Below, piece by piece: positions 44,553 to 53,767 of a DNA stretch of 64,000 nucleotides. The position numbers and the translations under genes are program-made. The stretch lies in the NCBI RefSeq assembly GCF_030814475.1, contig NZ_JAUSVF010000004.1:97487-161486 (forward strand), written 5' to 3'. The notes beneath the pieces are model-generated. The model saw only the letters and a list, made by a program, of their open reading frames with translations, did no database searches and was not told where the DNA came from. Position 1 is the first letter of the stretch, and each line of letters opens with the position of its first letter. This DNA is from Pararhizobium capsulatum DSM 1112 (GTDB lineage Bacteria; Pseudomonadota; Alphaproteobacteria; Rhizobiales; Rhizobiaceae).

Positions 44553-45652
44553 CTATTCAGGCCGACATCGACAGCGGGAAGCACTTTGGTGCGTCGATCC
44601 TTGTCGCTCGCCACGGTCATGTGGCTTATCAAGCGAGCTTCGGAAAGGTGGCCCCGGGTCGCGCTCCATCAGGTGACGACCGATACCTGCTCATGTCGAT
44701 GTCGAAGGCATACACCGCAACGCTCGTCCTCAAAGCAATTGATGAAGGCCGTTTCGGCCTCGATACACGCATCGCGGACCTCGTTCCCGGCTTTGGCGCA
44801 CTGGGCAAGCAGCGGGCGACCCTGCGACAGTTGCTGGCGCACACCGCGGGACTGCCGTTCGGTCTCGTCCCCCCTCCGTTGGGCCTAGACAAGGTCGGCA
44901 ACCTGGCCGTCAAAGCCGCCGCGATGAGTGCATTGCCTGCGGCCTACAGTCCCGGCACCAGATGCCTCTATACCTCCGGCTTGGGCTACGATCTGCTTGG
45001 CCAGATCCTCGTCAATACCGATCCGAAAAAGCGCAGCTTCAATCACATTGCCCAAGAGGATTTGTTTGCACCGTTGGGCATGGCGGACAGCAGCTTCGCG
45101 TGCGCGATCGACGATCCTCGGCGAGTTCCAGTGTCGTTTACTGAAGCGAACGTGGGACCTACCACACCGATGCTTCTGCGCTTTTTTAACGAATTCCTTG
45201 ACGGCGAAGCGGAAATGCCGAGCGGAAATGCGTATTCTACGATCAATGATGTCTTTCGATTCACAGAAGTCTTCCGCGGGCGCGGGACGGCGCACGGTCA
45301 GCGCGTTCTCTCGCCCGCGCTCTTCGACTACGCCCGGCAAGACCACGCAACAGGCTTGATTAACGATGCGACCGTCTTCGAGGTCGAAGAGCGCGGCCTC
45401 GACGATTTCCCGGCGCACTTCACCTTGCTCGGTGGTTATGTCCGCGGGAAGGGGCACATCCTGAACGCGACCGGGCACACCGCATCACCGCAAAGTATCG
45501 CGGCGGTCGGTGGTGCCTCCACGGCATGGATGATCGACCCCGAGCGTGATCTCACGGTCATCTTCCTGTCTGCCGGCTTCATTGAAGGGCTGCGCCATAT
45601 CGAACGTGTGCAACGCATCAACGACCTCGCGCTCGCGGCGGTCGACGCCTAA
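44486..45652 (+). CDS. Serine hydrolase, beta-lactamase class C/esterase family
   Basis: 388 residues. The nucleophile motif SMSK is at 71-74 in LLMSMSKAYTATLV, followed by LRQLLAHTAGLPFGL (around 112). Tyr-containing segments (YTSGLGYDLLGQ, around 163) fit the YxN position, and GGASTAWMIDPERDLTVIFL lies at the end. There is no signal peptide, so it is probably a cytoplasmic esterase, amidase or D-aminopeptidase-like enzyme rather than a beta-lactamase. It stands alone among IS relics and appears intact. Confidence 0.88.
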   Translation: MNPDPTPSSVGLNKDALARLGASIQADIDSGKHFGASILVARHGHVAYQASFGKVAPGRAPSGDDRYLLMSMSKAYTATLVLKAIDEGRFGLDTRIADLVPGFGALGKQRATLRQLLAHTAGLPFGLVPPPLGLDKVGNLAVKAAAMSALPAAYSPGTRCLYTSGLGYDLLGQILVNTDPKKRSFNHIAQEDLFAPLGMADSSFACAIDDPRRVPVSFTEANVGPTTPMLLRFFNEFLDGEAEMPSGNAYSTINDVFRFTEVFRGRGTAHGQRVLSPALFDYARQDHATGLINDATVFEVEERGLDDFPAHFTLLGGYVRGKGHILNATGHTASPQSIAAVGGASTAWMIDPERDLTVIFLSAGFIEGLRHIERVQRINDLALAAVDA

Positions 45653-46020
45653 CAAAGGGACGAAGGAGTTTGTGGAAGCATAGGTTTCCGCTGACAACCT
45701 GGCAGCCGGAAGGTCCGCATAGCTGACCTCGGACCTTCGTCTCGGCAGCAAGGGCGCACCTTAGGAAGGGCGGGAACCTTACGTCAGGTGTGGAACACTA
45801 GAAGCGCCCGCACCTCGTTGATCTGGATCACTGTTGGTTGTCGGTATGCATCCGAGCTGGGCCGCATTGCGGTTATCGCCAATGATCCGGTCGTTACGGG
45901 AATATACAGGGACTAATTGGTTCAAATGCTTCTCGGTCCTGGCCACACTCTCATAACCGCCTCGGAGTTCCATAATTGGTCGTTATGCCGCCAATTTTGA
46001 TATAAAGGTACATTCTATTT
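45653..46020. other. 368-bp stretch without a recognised gene
   Basis: Only short frames without domains. It lies between the serine hydrolase stop and the left inverted repeat of the IS30 element. Confidence 0.4.
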
Positions 46021-47105
46021 CCAAGTGCGACATGCCAATGATTACAATGGCTTCACTTGGAGATTTTGGCATGTCTCGATGCTATACCCAGATCACCCTT
46101 GCCGATCGCCGATGCCTGCATCATCTGGTGGCGGCAAAAGTTCCGGTAAATGAGATGGCACGTCGGCTTGGCCGTCATCGCTCGACGATCTATCGCGAGA
46201 TCAAGCGCAACACGTTTCGCGATCGTGAGTTGCCGGACTACGACGGCTACTACAGCACGGTTGCGAACGACATTGCGCAGGACCGACGTCGCCGGCTGAA
46301 AAAGCTCCGGCGTCACCCAAATTTGCGAACAGAGATTATCAAGCAGTTGGAGGCTCGCTGGTCTCCCGAACAGATTGCCGGACGCCTGCTGTCGGACGGC
46401 CTCAGTCGGGTTCGCGTTTGCAAGGAGACAATCTATCGCTTTATCTACAGCAAGGAAGATTATGGCCTTGGTCTCTATCAGTATCTACCGGAAGCACGCC
46501 GCAAACGTCGTCCGCTGCGCTCCAGGAAGCCGCGAGACGGTGCGTTTCCAGCCCCGCACCGCATATCTCAACGACCCGATTTTATTGGAGATCGATCGCA
46601 GTTTGGCCATTGGGAGGGCGACCTCCTCATCTTCGAACGTCCATTCGGCCATGCCAATGTCACCTCCCTCGTCGAGCGCAAGAGCCGCTATACCGTTCTC
46701 ATCAAGAATCCCAGCCGGCACTCGCGCCCGATCATGGACAAGATCATCAGAGCTTTTTCGCCTCTGCCGGCATTCGCGCGTCAAAGCTTCACATTTGACC
46801 GCGGTACCGAGTTTGCTGGGTTCAGGGCTTTGGAAGAAGGGATCGGTGCACAGTTGGTTTTGCGACCCAAGCGCGCCCTGGCAAAAAGGAACCGTCGAGA
46901 ACACCAACAAGCGCATCCGACGCTACCTACCGGGCACCACAGACTTGGCAGTTGTGTCGCAACGCGACCTTCTCCAACTGACGCGCCATATCAACGACCA
47001 ACCGCGCAAATGCCTCGCATACAGGACACCTACCGAAGTGTTTATGGCGCATTTGCGCGGAGATAGGTGATCCCCTATCCTGCAAAACAGGCATGATGCA
47101 CTTGG
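46021..47105 (+). mobile_element. IS30-family insertion sequence with inactivated transposase
   Basis: Imperfect terminal inverted repeats CCAAGTGCGACATGCC (46021-46036) and GGCATGATGCACTTGG (47090-47105) match at 14 of 16 positions. They enclose one transposase gene that is frameshifted. The exact ends may lie a few bases further out. Confidence 0.8.
46071..47070 (+). pseudogene. IS30-family transposase, frameshifted
   Basis: The N-terminal HTH (ADRRCLHHLVAAKVPVNEMA, then RRLGRHRSTIYREIKRN) and the DDE core start are clear: GHWEGDLLIFERPFG with the first Asp and SFTFDRGTEFAGF with the second. The frame breaks near 46856: IGAQ is followed by LVLRPK, while the next frame reads WFCDPSAPWQKGTVENTNKR, the conserved C-terminal DDE segment, through to GDR at 47070. 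A two-base deletion or one-base insertion explains this. Without the shift the protein would be about 333 residues. Confidence 0.88.
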
Positions 47106-47118
47106 GTTAGCTTCTCCA

Positions 47119-47197
47119 GTAAGCACCTCAATGAACCCCGATCCCACTCCATCGTCGGTTGGTTTGAATAAGGATGCGCTCGCCCGGCTTGGTGCCT
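47119..47197 (+). repeat. 79-bp direct repeat, copy 2 (orphan start of serine hydrolase gene)
   Basis: Identical to 44474-44552. It is sandwiched between the right end of the IS30 element and the broken istB, and continues directly into istB sequence at 47198. Confidence 0.95.
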
Positions 47198-47618
47198 GCG
47201 AAGAGCCTCGGAAGCCGATGATAGGCGACAGCGAAGTCCTCGCGGCACGCCTTGTGCCCAAGAGCGCAAGATAGCCAGCGTCTTGCCGACGCCGGCAGGT
47301 CCGATCATCAGTATGCTATGGCGCTGCCGGATCCAGTCGCATCCGGCGAGCTTCAGGAAGAGATTGCGATCGAGGCCGCGGGTGGCGCGAAAGTCAATGT
47401 TCTCCACCCTGGGCGTCATGGCGAAGGTTTGCGGCCCGAGCCCTGGCCTCGAAACGCTTCTGGCGACGTGAGGTGGTCTCTCGCTCAAGAAAAAGAGCGA
47501 GCCATTCACCGTGCTCGAGGTTGCGGGCTTCCGGTTGCGTGTCGAGTTCCTGATAGGCGCTTGCCAGACCGGAAAGGCCGAGATCGCGCAGCATGTCGAT
47601 GGTGGGGTTGGTCAGCAT
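47198..47618 (-). pseudogene. istB: IS21-family helper ATPase IstB, frameshifted and truncated
   Basis: The N-terminus (MLTNPTIDMLRDLGLSGLAS then EWLALFLERETTSRRQKRFE) is typical IstB. A first frameshift follows RARAANLRHDA; VENIDFRATRGLDRNLFLKL and the P-loop MIGPAGVGKT are in another frame. A second shift follows, after which ALGHKACREDFAVAYHRLPR continues in a third frame. The sequence stops at RLFAG, exactly where the 79-bp repeat begins. About 140 of 250 residues remain. Confidence 0.88.
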
Positions 47619-47632
47619 GATGGAATGTCTCC

Positions 47633-47960
47633 TCAATGAAAGTAACCGGGACCACGCAAGTTGGCGTGTTCCATAACGGCGGCAGGTTCGGTGGAAGGCT
47701 TTTTGCCTTTGTAGGTGGCGATGAGCGAGGCGATGGTCTTGCTGTTCAAGCCGCCGATCTCGACAGCGCGTGCTGATACGGCCTCGGCGCGGTCATGACC
47801 GATATCGCGATAGAGGCGCAGAATCCCCAGGCACGTTCTAAAGCCCTGTTCCGGATGCGGACGGCTGGCGAGAATGGCGATGATTAGTCCTTCGGTCTGC
47901 GGCCCGATGGATGCGCCCCATCGTCGAAAGCGCTCTGGCTCAATTTGTCTGACGCGCGCG
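47633..47960 (-). pseudogene. istA: IS21-family transposase IstA, C-terminal fragment
   Basis: About 105 residues match the IstA C-terminus: GASIGPQTEGLIIAILASRP, HPEQGFRTCLGILRLYRDIG, AEAVSARAVEIGGLNSKTIA and the characteristic end NLRGPGYFH. The catalytic domain is gone. It directly precedes istB in the usual order. Confidence 0.85.
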
Positions 47961-48029
47961 GTCGACGAGGGCAATCAGGGCTCTGCCAAGCCAACGCGCA
48001 TTTCTCTCTCAAAATCTCTGCAATATGTC

Positions 48030-48053
48030 TTGCATAATGTGAAAACTATGCAA
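48030..48053. promoter_or_regulatory. Operator-like inverted repeat TTGCATA-N10-TATGCAA
   Basis: A perfect 7+7 inverted repeat 25 bases before the RpiR-family start. It is well placed for autoregulation and for control of the downstream transporter unit. Confidence 0.5.
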
Positions 48054-48078
48054 TAAGAATTGCGCAGGGAGAACGGAA

Positions 48079-48915
48079 ATGGCGATAAGCGAGAAAGTCC
48101 AGGAACTAGCCGCAACGCTCACGCGGGCAGAAAAAAAGGTCGTCGAGGCGATTTTCCAGAAGCCAAAGGCGGTTGCCCTCGGTACGGCGGCGGATCTTGC
48201 CCATGGTGTTGATGTTCATGAAGCGACGGTTTCGCGTCTGGTGAGAAAGCTCGGCTTCGAGAGCTATTCCAGTTTTCGCAGCGCCATGCAGTCGGAGTTC
48301 ATTCCAAGCCAAGAGCCCGCTACCCGCATGGGCAACTCACTTGCCCGAGCATCCGACGTTTCACTCTTGTCAATGCTGGTCACCCAGGAAATCTCAGCCC
48401 TGTCGATGATTGAGGACAATATCGGCATGGGCGTCATCAATGACATCGCCCGTGAACTCATGGGCGCACGGCGGATATTCCTGTTTGGACGCGGCAATGC
48501 CGAGACCCTGTCCCTGATGATGTTAAAACGGCTGCGGCGCTTCGGGCGCGACACCAGCCAACTGTCTGGTGATCCGCGCGAGCTCGCCGAGCAAGCTCTG
48601 TCCTTTGGTCGCGGGGATGTAGTGTTGATCTTCGCCTTTCGCCGCGCCCCCCGTGGTTATGCGCCGCTGATCGAGTCCATCCGCGAGGTGGGCGCCAAAT
48701 CGATCGTCATTTCGGGGGCATCGGGAGCGCTTTTAACTCCGTCTCCAGACCGACTGATTGGGGTGCCACGCTCGGGCGAGCAGGACGCCTTTCAAACTCT
48801 GACTGTTCCAATGACGGTCTGTAATGCCATCGTTCTGGCGGCCGGCGCGCAGCACAAGGAGGAATCGTTGCGCATGCTCGACCGACTCGGAACGCTTATC
48901 AGGCGGTTTGAGTAA
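48079..48915 (+). CDS. RpiR/MurR-family transcriptional regulator
   Basis: 278 residues. The N-terminal RpiR HTH (LTRAEKKVVEAIFQKPKAVA then VHEATVSRLVRKLGFESYSS, residues ~14-66) is followed by a SIS sugar-phosphate-binding domain from about 125 (ARRIFLFGRGNAETLSLMML, then GDVVLIFAFRRAPRG). RpiR proteins sense phosphosugars, which fits an adjacent phosphosugar-type transporter. GGGAGA precedes the ATG. Confidence 0.92.
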   Translation: MAISEKVQELAATLTRAEKKVVEAIFQKPKAVALGTAADLAHGVDVHEATVSRLVRKLGFESYSSFRSAMQSEFIPSQEPATRMGNSLARASDVSLLSMLVTQEISALSMIEDNIGMGVINDIARELMGARRIFLFGRGNAETLSLMMLKRLRRFGRDTSQLSGDPRELAEQALSFGRGDVVLIFAFRRAPRGYAPLIESIREVGAKSIVISGASGALLTPSPDRLIGVPRSGEQDAFQTLTVPMTVCNAIVLAAGAQHKEESLRMLDRLGTLIRRFE

Positions 48916-48950
48916 CCGCCGGCCACATCGCTTCTAGGGAGGAAGACACT

Positions 48951-50069
48951 ATGAAACGCAAGACATATCTAACGACTGCCGCCATCATTCTCGGGCTGTT
49001 CACGCCCGTGCTCGCCAACGATCTTGATGGACTATCGGCAAGCGAACTGCTGGAGAGGGCCAAAGCAGAGGGTAAGGTGACGGTTTACTCCTTCACCAGC
49101 CGCATCGCCCGGCTCGAAAAGGCATTCGAGGCGGCCTATCCGGGCATCGATTTGCAGGGCTACGACATCTCATCGACAGAGCAGATCGCGCGGTTGAAAG
49201 CCGAAGCCGGCGCGGGCGTTGCTAATGCCGACCTCGCCTATATTTCGGACGCCCCGGTTGTCCTCAACGAACTCGTCGCCCCGGGCATTCTCGAAAACTA
49301 TGTACCGCCCCGTATTGCCGAGCGGCTGTCGGCCGAGAACAAGGCGCCTATCCTGGCGCAGCGTCTTTCCACAAAAGTTCTGATGTACAATGAGGAGGCT
49401 AATCCGAATGGCTCGCCGATCACGAACCTCTGGCAGTTGACCACGCCGGACTGGAAGGGCCGCGTCGTCATGGTCGATCCGCTGCAGCGCGGCGACTATC
49501 TCGATCTAATGACCGAGTTTGTGCTGCAGGCCGACACAATGGCCAAGGCTTACGAGGCGCAATTCGGCAAACCAATAGAGCTTGGCGATGCCGAAGATGC
49601 CGGCCGCAAGTTCATCATCGACCTGTTCGCCAACGATCTCATCCTGGTCAAATCAACCGATGACGTAAATGCCGCCATCGGCAAGCTTGGCCAAAAGAAC
49701 CCGCCCGTCGGCTTCACCAGCTACTCGGATCGTCGCGACAACAAAGACGAGGGCTGGGCGCTGCAGGTATCCAACGAGACGGTGCCGTCGTCCGGCATCC
49801 TCTTTCCGGTGGTGCTGGGCATCGTCAAAGGCTCCAAAAACCCTGCCGCGGCGCGCCTCGCCATCGACTTTTTCATGGGCGACGATAGCAACACCGGCGG
49901 CGAAGGCTTCAAACCCTTCTACGTTGCTGGCGACTACGCGACACGAACGGATATCGTGGCGCATCCGGATGCAGTCGCCCTCGACAAGCTCACCGCCTGG
50001 CACGTCGATTCGGCCGCTACCGCAAAGATACGCAACGACGTCGGTGATCTGATCCTGACGTTGCAATGA
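48951..50069 (+). CDS. Iron/AfuA-type family 1 substrate-binding protein
   Basis: 372 residues with a signal peptide (TTAAIILGLFTPVLANDL, residues ~7-24) and a type-2 binding fold: EGKVTVYSFTSRIARLEKAF, YPGIDLQGYDISSTEQIARL, DWKGRVVMVDPLQRGDYLDL. The family was named for iron, but AfuA members bind hexose phosphates. It lacks the paired Tyr residues expected of ferric-binding FbpA in the segments I can see. It is followed by an AfuB-like fused permease, an ATPase and a phosphatase. GGGAGGAAGA precedes the ATG. Confidence 0.88.
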   Translation: MKRKTYLTTAAIILGLFTPVLANDLDGLSASELLERAKAEGKVTVYSFTSRIARLEKAFEAAYPGIDLQGYDISSTEQIARLKAEAGAGVANADLAYISDAPVVLNELVAPGILENYVPPRIAERLSAENKAPILAQRLSTKVLMYNEEANPNGSPITNLWQLTTPDWKGRVVMVDPLQRGDYLDLMTEFVLQADTMAKAYEAQFGKPIELGDAEDAGRKFIIDLFANDLILVKSTDDVNAAIGKLGQKNPPVGFTSYSDRRDNKDEGWALQVSNETVPSSGILFPVVLGIVKGSKNPAAARLAIDFFMGDDSNTGGEGFKPFYVAGDYATRTDIVAHPDAVALDKLTAWHVDSAATAKIRNDVGDLILTLQ

Positions 50070-50225
50070 CCCGGTAAAACGGTAAAGCGAGCCGGCCCGC
50101 TCGCCACTGCATAGGGCGTTGCGCGTTCTGTAGATGCGCGACGCTTGTACTACAACCTGATGATATGAACGACATTCGACATCATGTGATGACGGCCAAA
50201 CGTTCAAAAGCCACGGATTACTGCC

Positions 50226-51971
50226 ATGAACAACGCCGTTTTGTTGAAAACCGGGCGCCGCGTGAACTTTGCCCAAGGGACGTCGCTAAAGGCCGTCGTG
50301 CTTGTGCTTCTGACTTTCCTGATTGTCCTGCCCTTGACCAAGACCGTCACATCTACCTTGCAGCCGGACACGATTTCTGCGTGGTCGGATGTTCTCGTTG
50401 GGCGGCTGTCGCGCAATCTATTCTATGTGCCGCTGTTCAACACGATGATCCTCGGCGTGGGCGTCGCCATCGGCTGCGTTATCCTCGGCGGTTTTCTTGC
50501 CTGGCTCGTGGTGATGACCAACGTGCCGTTCCGGCGAACGATCGGGTTGATGGCGACCTTACCCTTCATGATCCCGAGTTTCGCCAATGCGCTCGCCTGG
50601 CAGGCGCTGTTCAAAAACGCCCGCGTCGGCGGACAGGTCGGTTACTTCCAGGGGTTGGGGCTCGACATTCCAGATATGCTCGCATGGGGCATGACGCCGA
50701 CCCTGATCGTGCTGATCCTGCATTATTTCTCCCTCGCTTTCACCATAATTGCGGCGGCACTTGCCACTGTAAATTCAGACTTGGTCGAAGCTGCGCAGAT
50801 CGCCGGGGCGAAGAGTTGGAGGATCGTCAGCGGCATCATTCTGCCAGTGGCGACCCCGGCGCTACTGGCCGCAGGTTCGCTCTGCTTTGCCGGTGCGGTC
50901 TCGAATTTCGCCGCCCCCGCACTTCTTGGCCTTCCAGTGCGGTTGCAGACCCTTTCCACCCGGCTTTTCGGCATGATCGAAGTTGGGCAGGTGGCGCGCG
51001 GTTATGTCATCGGTATCCTGCTGGTACTGGTCTCGGCCCTCCTGCTCTGGTTCGGCAACCGGGTGGTGTCGGGCCGCCGATCCTACGCGACGATGACAGG
51101 GAAGGGCGGGCGGACCAAACGCTTCGATCTGCGTCAGGCGCGCTGGCCGCTTTTCGCCGTTTGCGTGCTGATCATGGCGGTGTCCACCATCATCCCCGTT
51201 CTCGTGCTGATCGCCTCCAGCCTGGCGCCGGCCTCGGCCGACCTCTTTTCCAACTGGACGCTGCACTACTGGTCCGGTGCATCCGACGCCCGCATCGCAC
51301 AGGGCACCGCTGGCATTCTTCTCAATCCTGATATCTCGTTCGCCATGGTGGTGACCATCGGGCTTGGCACCTCGGTTGCGGCCCTGGGCCTCGTCATCGG
51401 CCTGCTCACCGCCTACGCGGCGGCTCGGTATCGCACTGGCTGGGCAAGTGCCGTGATCACACAGGTCAGCAATCTACCCCTGCTTGTCCCGGGCATCGCG
51501 TTCGGCGCGGCCTATATCGCCTATCTCGGCGCGCCGATCGGACCGCTGCCAGCGCTTTACGGAACCTTCGCCCTGCTGGTGATTGCCGGCACGGCCTATC
51601 TGCTGCCCTTCTCGGTGCAGACGGGGCGGGCGGTGATCCAGCAGATCAGCGGCGAACTGGAGGAGAGCGCGCGGCTCACGGGTGCTGGATTCCTGCGCCG
51701 CATGACGGCGATCCTCATCCCGCTCGCAATCCGTGGCCTGGCGGCTGGATCGTTGTTGATCTTCGTCAAGATCATTCGCGATCTCTCACTGGTCATGCTT
51801 CTGTTCACACCGACGATGCCGGTGCTCTCCGTGCTTGCCTACCGCTATGCCTCCGAAGGCTTCACCCAATTCGCCAACGCCATCACCGTCGTCATTCTGC
51901 TGATTTCCGTGGCGGTGACGCTTGCCGCCAACCGGCTTCAGGCAAAGTCACAGCCCTGGCTGAAGGTTTAA
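50226..51971 (+). CDS. AfuB/FbpB-type fused ABC permease
   Basis: 581 residues made of two tandem permease units, each about six helices. EAA-type loops are visible at DLVEAAQIAGAKSWRIVSGI (around 185) and ELEESARLTGAGFLRRMTAI (around 475). One chain thus replaces the usual dimer, as in FbpB/AfuB. It partners the SBP at 48951 and the ATPase at 51982. Confidence 0.93.
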   Translation: MNNAVLLKTGRRVNFAQGTSLKAVVLVLLTFLIVLPLTKTVTSTLQPDTISAWSDVLVGRLSRNLFYVPLFNTMILGVGVAIGCVILGGFLAWLVVMTNVPFRRTIGLMATLPFMIPSFANALAWQALFKNARVGGQVGYFQGLGLDIPDMLAWGMTPTLIVLILHYFSLAFTIIAAALATVNSDLVEAAQIAGAKSWRIVSGIILPVATPALLAAGSLCFAGAVSNFAAPALLGLPVRLQTLSTRLFGMIEVGQVARGYVIGILLVLVSALLLWFGNRVVSGRRSYATMTGKGGRTKRFDLRQARWPLFAVCVLIMAVSTIIPVLVLIASSLAPASADLFSNWTLHYWSGASDARIAQGTAGILLNPDISFAMVVTIGLGTSVAALGLVIGLLTAYAAARYRTGWASAVITQVSNLPLLVPGIAFGAAYIAYLGAPIGPLPALYGTFALLVIAGTAYLLPFSVQTGRAVIQQISGELEESARLTGAGFLRRMTAILIPLAIRGLAAGSLLIFVKIIRDLSLVMLLFTPTMPVLSVLAYRYASEGFTQFANAITVVILLISVAVTLAANRLQAKSQPWLKV

Positions 51972-51981
51972 GGACCGTTCC

Positions 51982-53046
51982 ATGCTCGATATCCGCAATC
52001 TCACCAAACGTTTCGGCGCCTTTACCGCCGTCGACGATATCAACCTGTCCGTCCCGGATGGCGCCTTTCTGGTCCTGCTCGGCCCGTCCGGTTGTGGCAA
52101 GACCACGCTGCTCCGTATGCTGGCGGGGCTCGAACAGCCGACTGCGGGACAGATTGAGTTCGACGGCGTGGTGGTGTCCGATGGCGACCGGAACTGGAAC
52201 GTCGATCCAGCTAATCGCAATTCCGGGCTGGTCTTCCAATCGTATGCACTGTGGCCGCACATGACCGTCCGCGGCAATGTCGAATGGCCGCTGAAGGTCG
52301 CCGGGATGGGCAAGGCGGAACGAAAAGGCCGCGTCGAAGAGGTGATGGCGTTGCTCGGTATCGGTGAACTGCAAGCCCGGTATCCAAACGAGATTTCCGG
52401 TGGCCAGCAGCAACGGGTCGCCATCGCGCGAACGATCGCGCCACGGCCCGGGGTGCTCCTCTTTGACGAACCGCTGTCCAATCTCGATGCGAAGCTGAGA
52501 GTGGAAATGCGCTCTGAACTGATGCGGCTTCATCGCACGATCGGCGCGACATCCGTCTACGTCACGCACGACCAGATCGAGGCGATGACAATGGCGACCC
52601 ATGTGGCCGTGATCAACAGGGGCAGGATCGAGCAATTCGGATCGCCAGAGGATCTCGTGCGTTCGCCAGCCTCGGCTTTTGTCGCGACCTTTGTCGGCAC
52701 GCCCCCGAATAATATCGTGCCCATCACGAGGCACGGGTCCGCCTACAAAGTCCACACCCAGGTCACCGATCTTGCCCCCCCGATGCCGCAGGCAAGCCTT
52801 GCCATGTATCCGCCCGAATGTCTGACGGTGCATGACGAGATGACCCCGGGTTCGTTTGCCATGGAACTCGTGGAGATTTCCGTGATCGCCGGTCGCACCA
52901 TGGTAACGGCAAGCGACGGCGCGCTGCGATTGACGGCAATCGTCGACAGGCCGCCAAAGGCGCGGCTCGCCGAACGCGTCCATATGCGACTACCCACGGC
53001 ACCCGCCTGCTGGTTCGATGCACAGGGACGGAGGATTCCGGCATGA
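51982..53046 (+). CDS. AfuC/FbpC-type ABC ATPase
   Basis: 354 residues. Walker A GPSGCGKTT (around 35), signature ISGGQQQRVAIARTI (around 138), Walker B VLLFDEPLSNLD and the switch His in YVTHDQIEAMTMA. The C-terminal TOBE-type regulatory domain begins near 240. It overlaps the phosphatase gene by 4 bases, so the phosphatase is part of the transporter operon. Confidence 0.93.
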   Translation: MLDIRNLTKRFGAFTAVDDINLSVPDGAFLVLLGPSGCGKTTLLRMLAGLEQPTAGQIEFDGVVVSDGDRNWNVDPANRNSGLVFQSYALWPHMTVRGNVEWPLKVAGMGKAERKGRVEEVMALLGIGELQARYPNEISGGQQQRVAIARTIAPRPGVLLFDEPLSNLDAKLRVEMRSELMRLHRTIGATSVYVTHDQIEAMTMATHVAVINRGRIEQFGSPEDLVRSPASAFVATFVGTPPNNIVPITRHGSAYKVHTQVTDLAPPMPQASLAMYPPECLTVHDEMTPGSFAMELVEISVIAGRTMVTASDGALRLTAIVDRPPKARLAERVHMRLPTAPACWFDAQGRRIPA

Positions 53047-53651
53047 GGGTGCTACTTGTGCGACACGGCCAGTCCGAGTGGAATGCCGAAAAAAGGCTGC
53101 AAGGGCAGGCGGATATCGGCCTGTCCGAGAAGGGAGTTCGCCAAGCGGAGACGTTGCGGCCCGTCATCGACGCAATTAACCCCTGTCGTACCATTACCTC
53201 TGATTTGCGCAGGGCGCGCCACACGGCCGCAATCCTGGGCTTTTCCGACGCCGAGCCGTTGGAAGGGCTCCGCGAGATTTCGGTGGGAGAATGGACTGGT
53301 CGATCGATCCCGGACATCATCGCCGAAGACGCCCAACTTTATTCCGGCTGGCGCGCGGGAAGTCATACGCCACCGCAAGGTGAAACGTGGGTGCAATTCG
53401 TCGCGCGCACCCGCGCCGTCATCGAGCACGAGCGGCTCAAGCCCGATTGCCGCAATCTTCTTGTCGTCTGCCATGGCGGCGTCATTCGTGCGCTGCTCGA
53501 CCACTACATCGGACTTCAACCCGCCCACATTATCCCGGTCGGTCCAGCCAGCCTGACGGCTCTGCGGCTCTCAACGAAACAAGAGGAGCCAGTAAAACTC
53601 GAGTTGTTCAACTACAGCCCAGGCAACCTACAATTTGACGCGCCTGATTAA
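53043..53651 (+). CDS. Histidine phosphatase superfamily protein (PhoE/GpmB-like)
   Basis: 202 residues. The phosphohistidine motif VRHGQSEWN is at 5-13, with the second Arg in TSDLRRARHTA (around 60), Glu in REISVGEWTG, and the second His in VVCHGGVIRALL (around 140). It removes phosphate from small metabolites. Translational coupling to an AfuABC-like importer suggests dephosphorylation of an imported sugar phosphate. It lacks a signal peptide, so it acts in the cytoplasm. Confidence 0.9.
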   Translation: MRVLLVRHGQSEWNAEKRLQGQADIGLSEKGVRQAETLRPVIDAINPCRTITSDLRRARHTAAILGFSDAEPLEGLREISVGEWTGRSIPDIIAEDAQLYSGWRAGSHTPPQGETWVQFVARTRAVIEHERLKPDCRNLLVVCHGGVIRALLDHYIGLQPAHIIPVGPASLTALRLSTKQEEPVKLELFNYSPGNLQFDAPD

Positions 53652-53767
53652 GTACCGCCGCCCCGTGCGACAGTGGTTTGATAAAGGGCAGGTTCCATAA
53701 ATCATCCCTTTCGCCGAGGAAATCCCGGGTCGTCGGTTGGACCGGTTTCAAGAGCAGGCAAATGGGG

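Noticed and set aside
44486..45652. Antibiotic-resistance beta-lactamase
   Set aside because: The SxxK motif is present, but there is no signal peptide, which periplasmic class C beta-lactamases need; an esterase/peptidase-type role is more likely.
45779..45973. Small open frame of 64 residues between the hydrolase and IS30
   Set aside because: No ribosome site, no domain, and it lies in a region that looks like IS-flanking debris.
48951..50069. Ferric-iron-binding protein (FbpA) as the sole reading of this SBP
   Set aside because: The fold family is shared, but the RpiR regulator and coupled phosphatase favour a phosphorylated sugar; no Tyr-Tyr iron motif was seen. Iron is not excluded.
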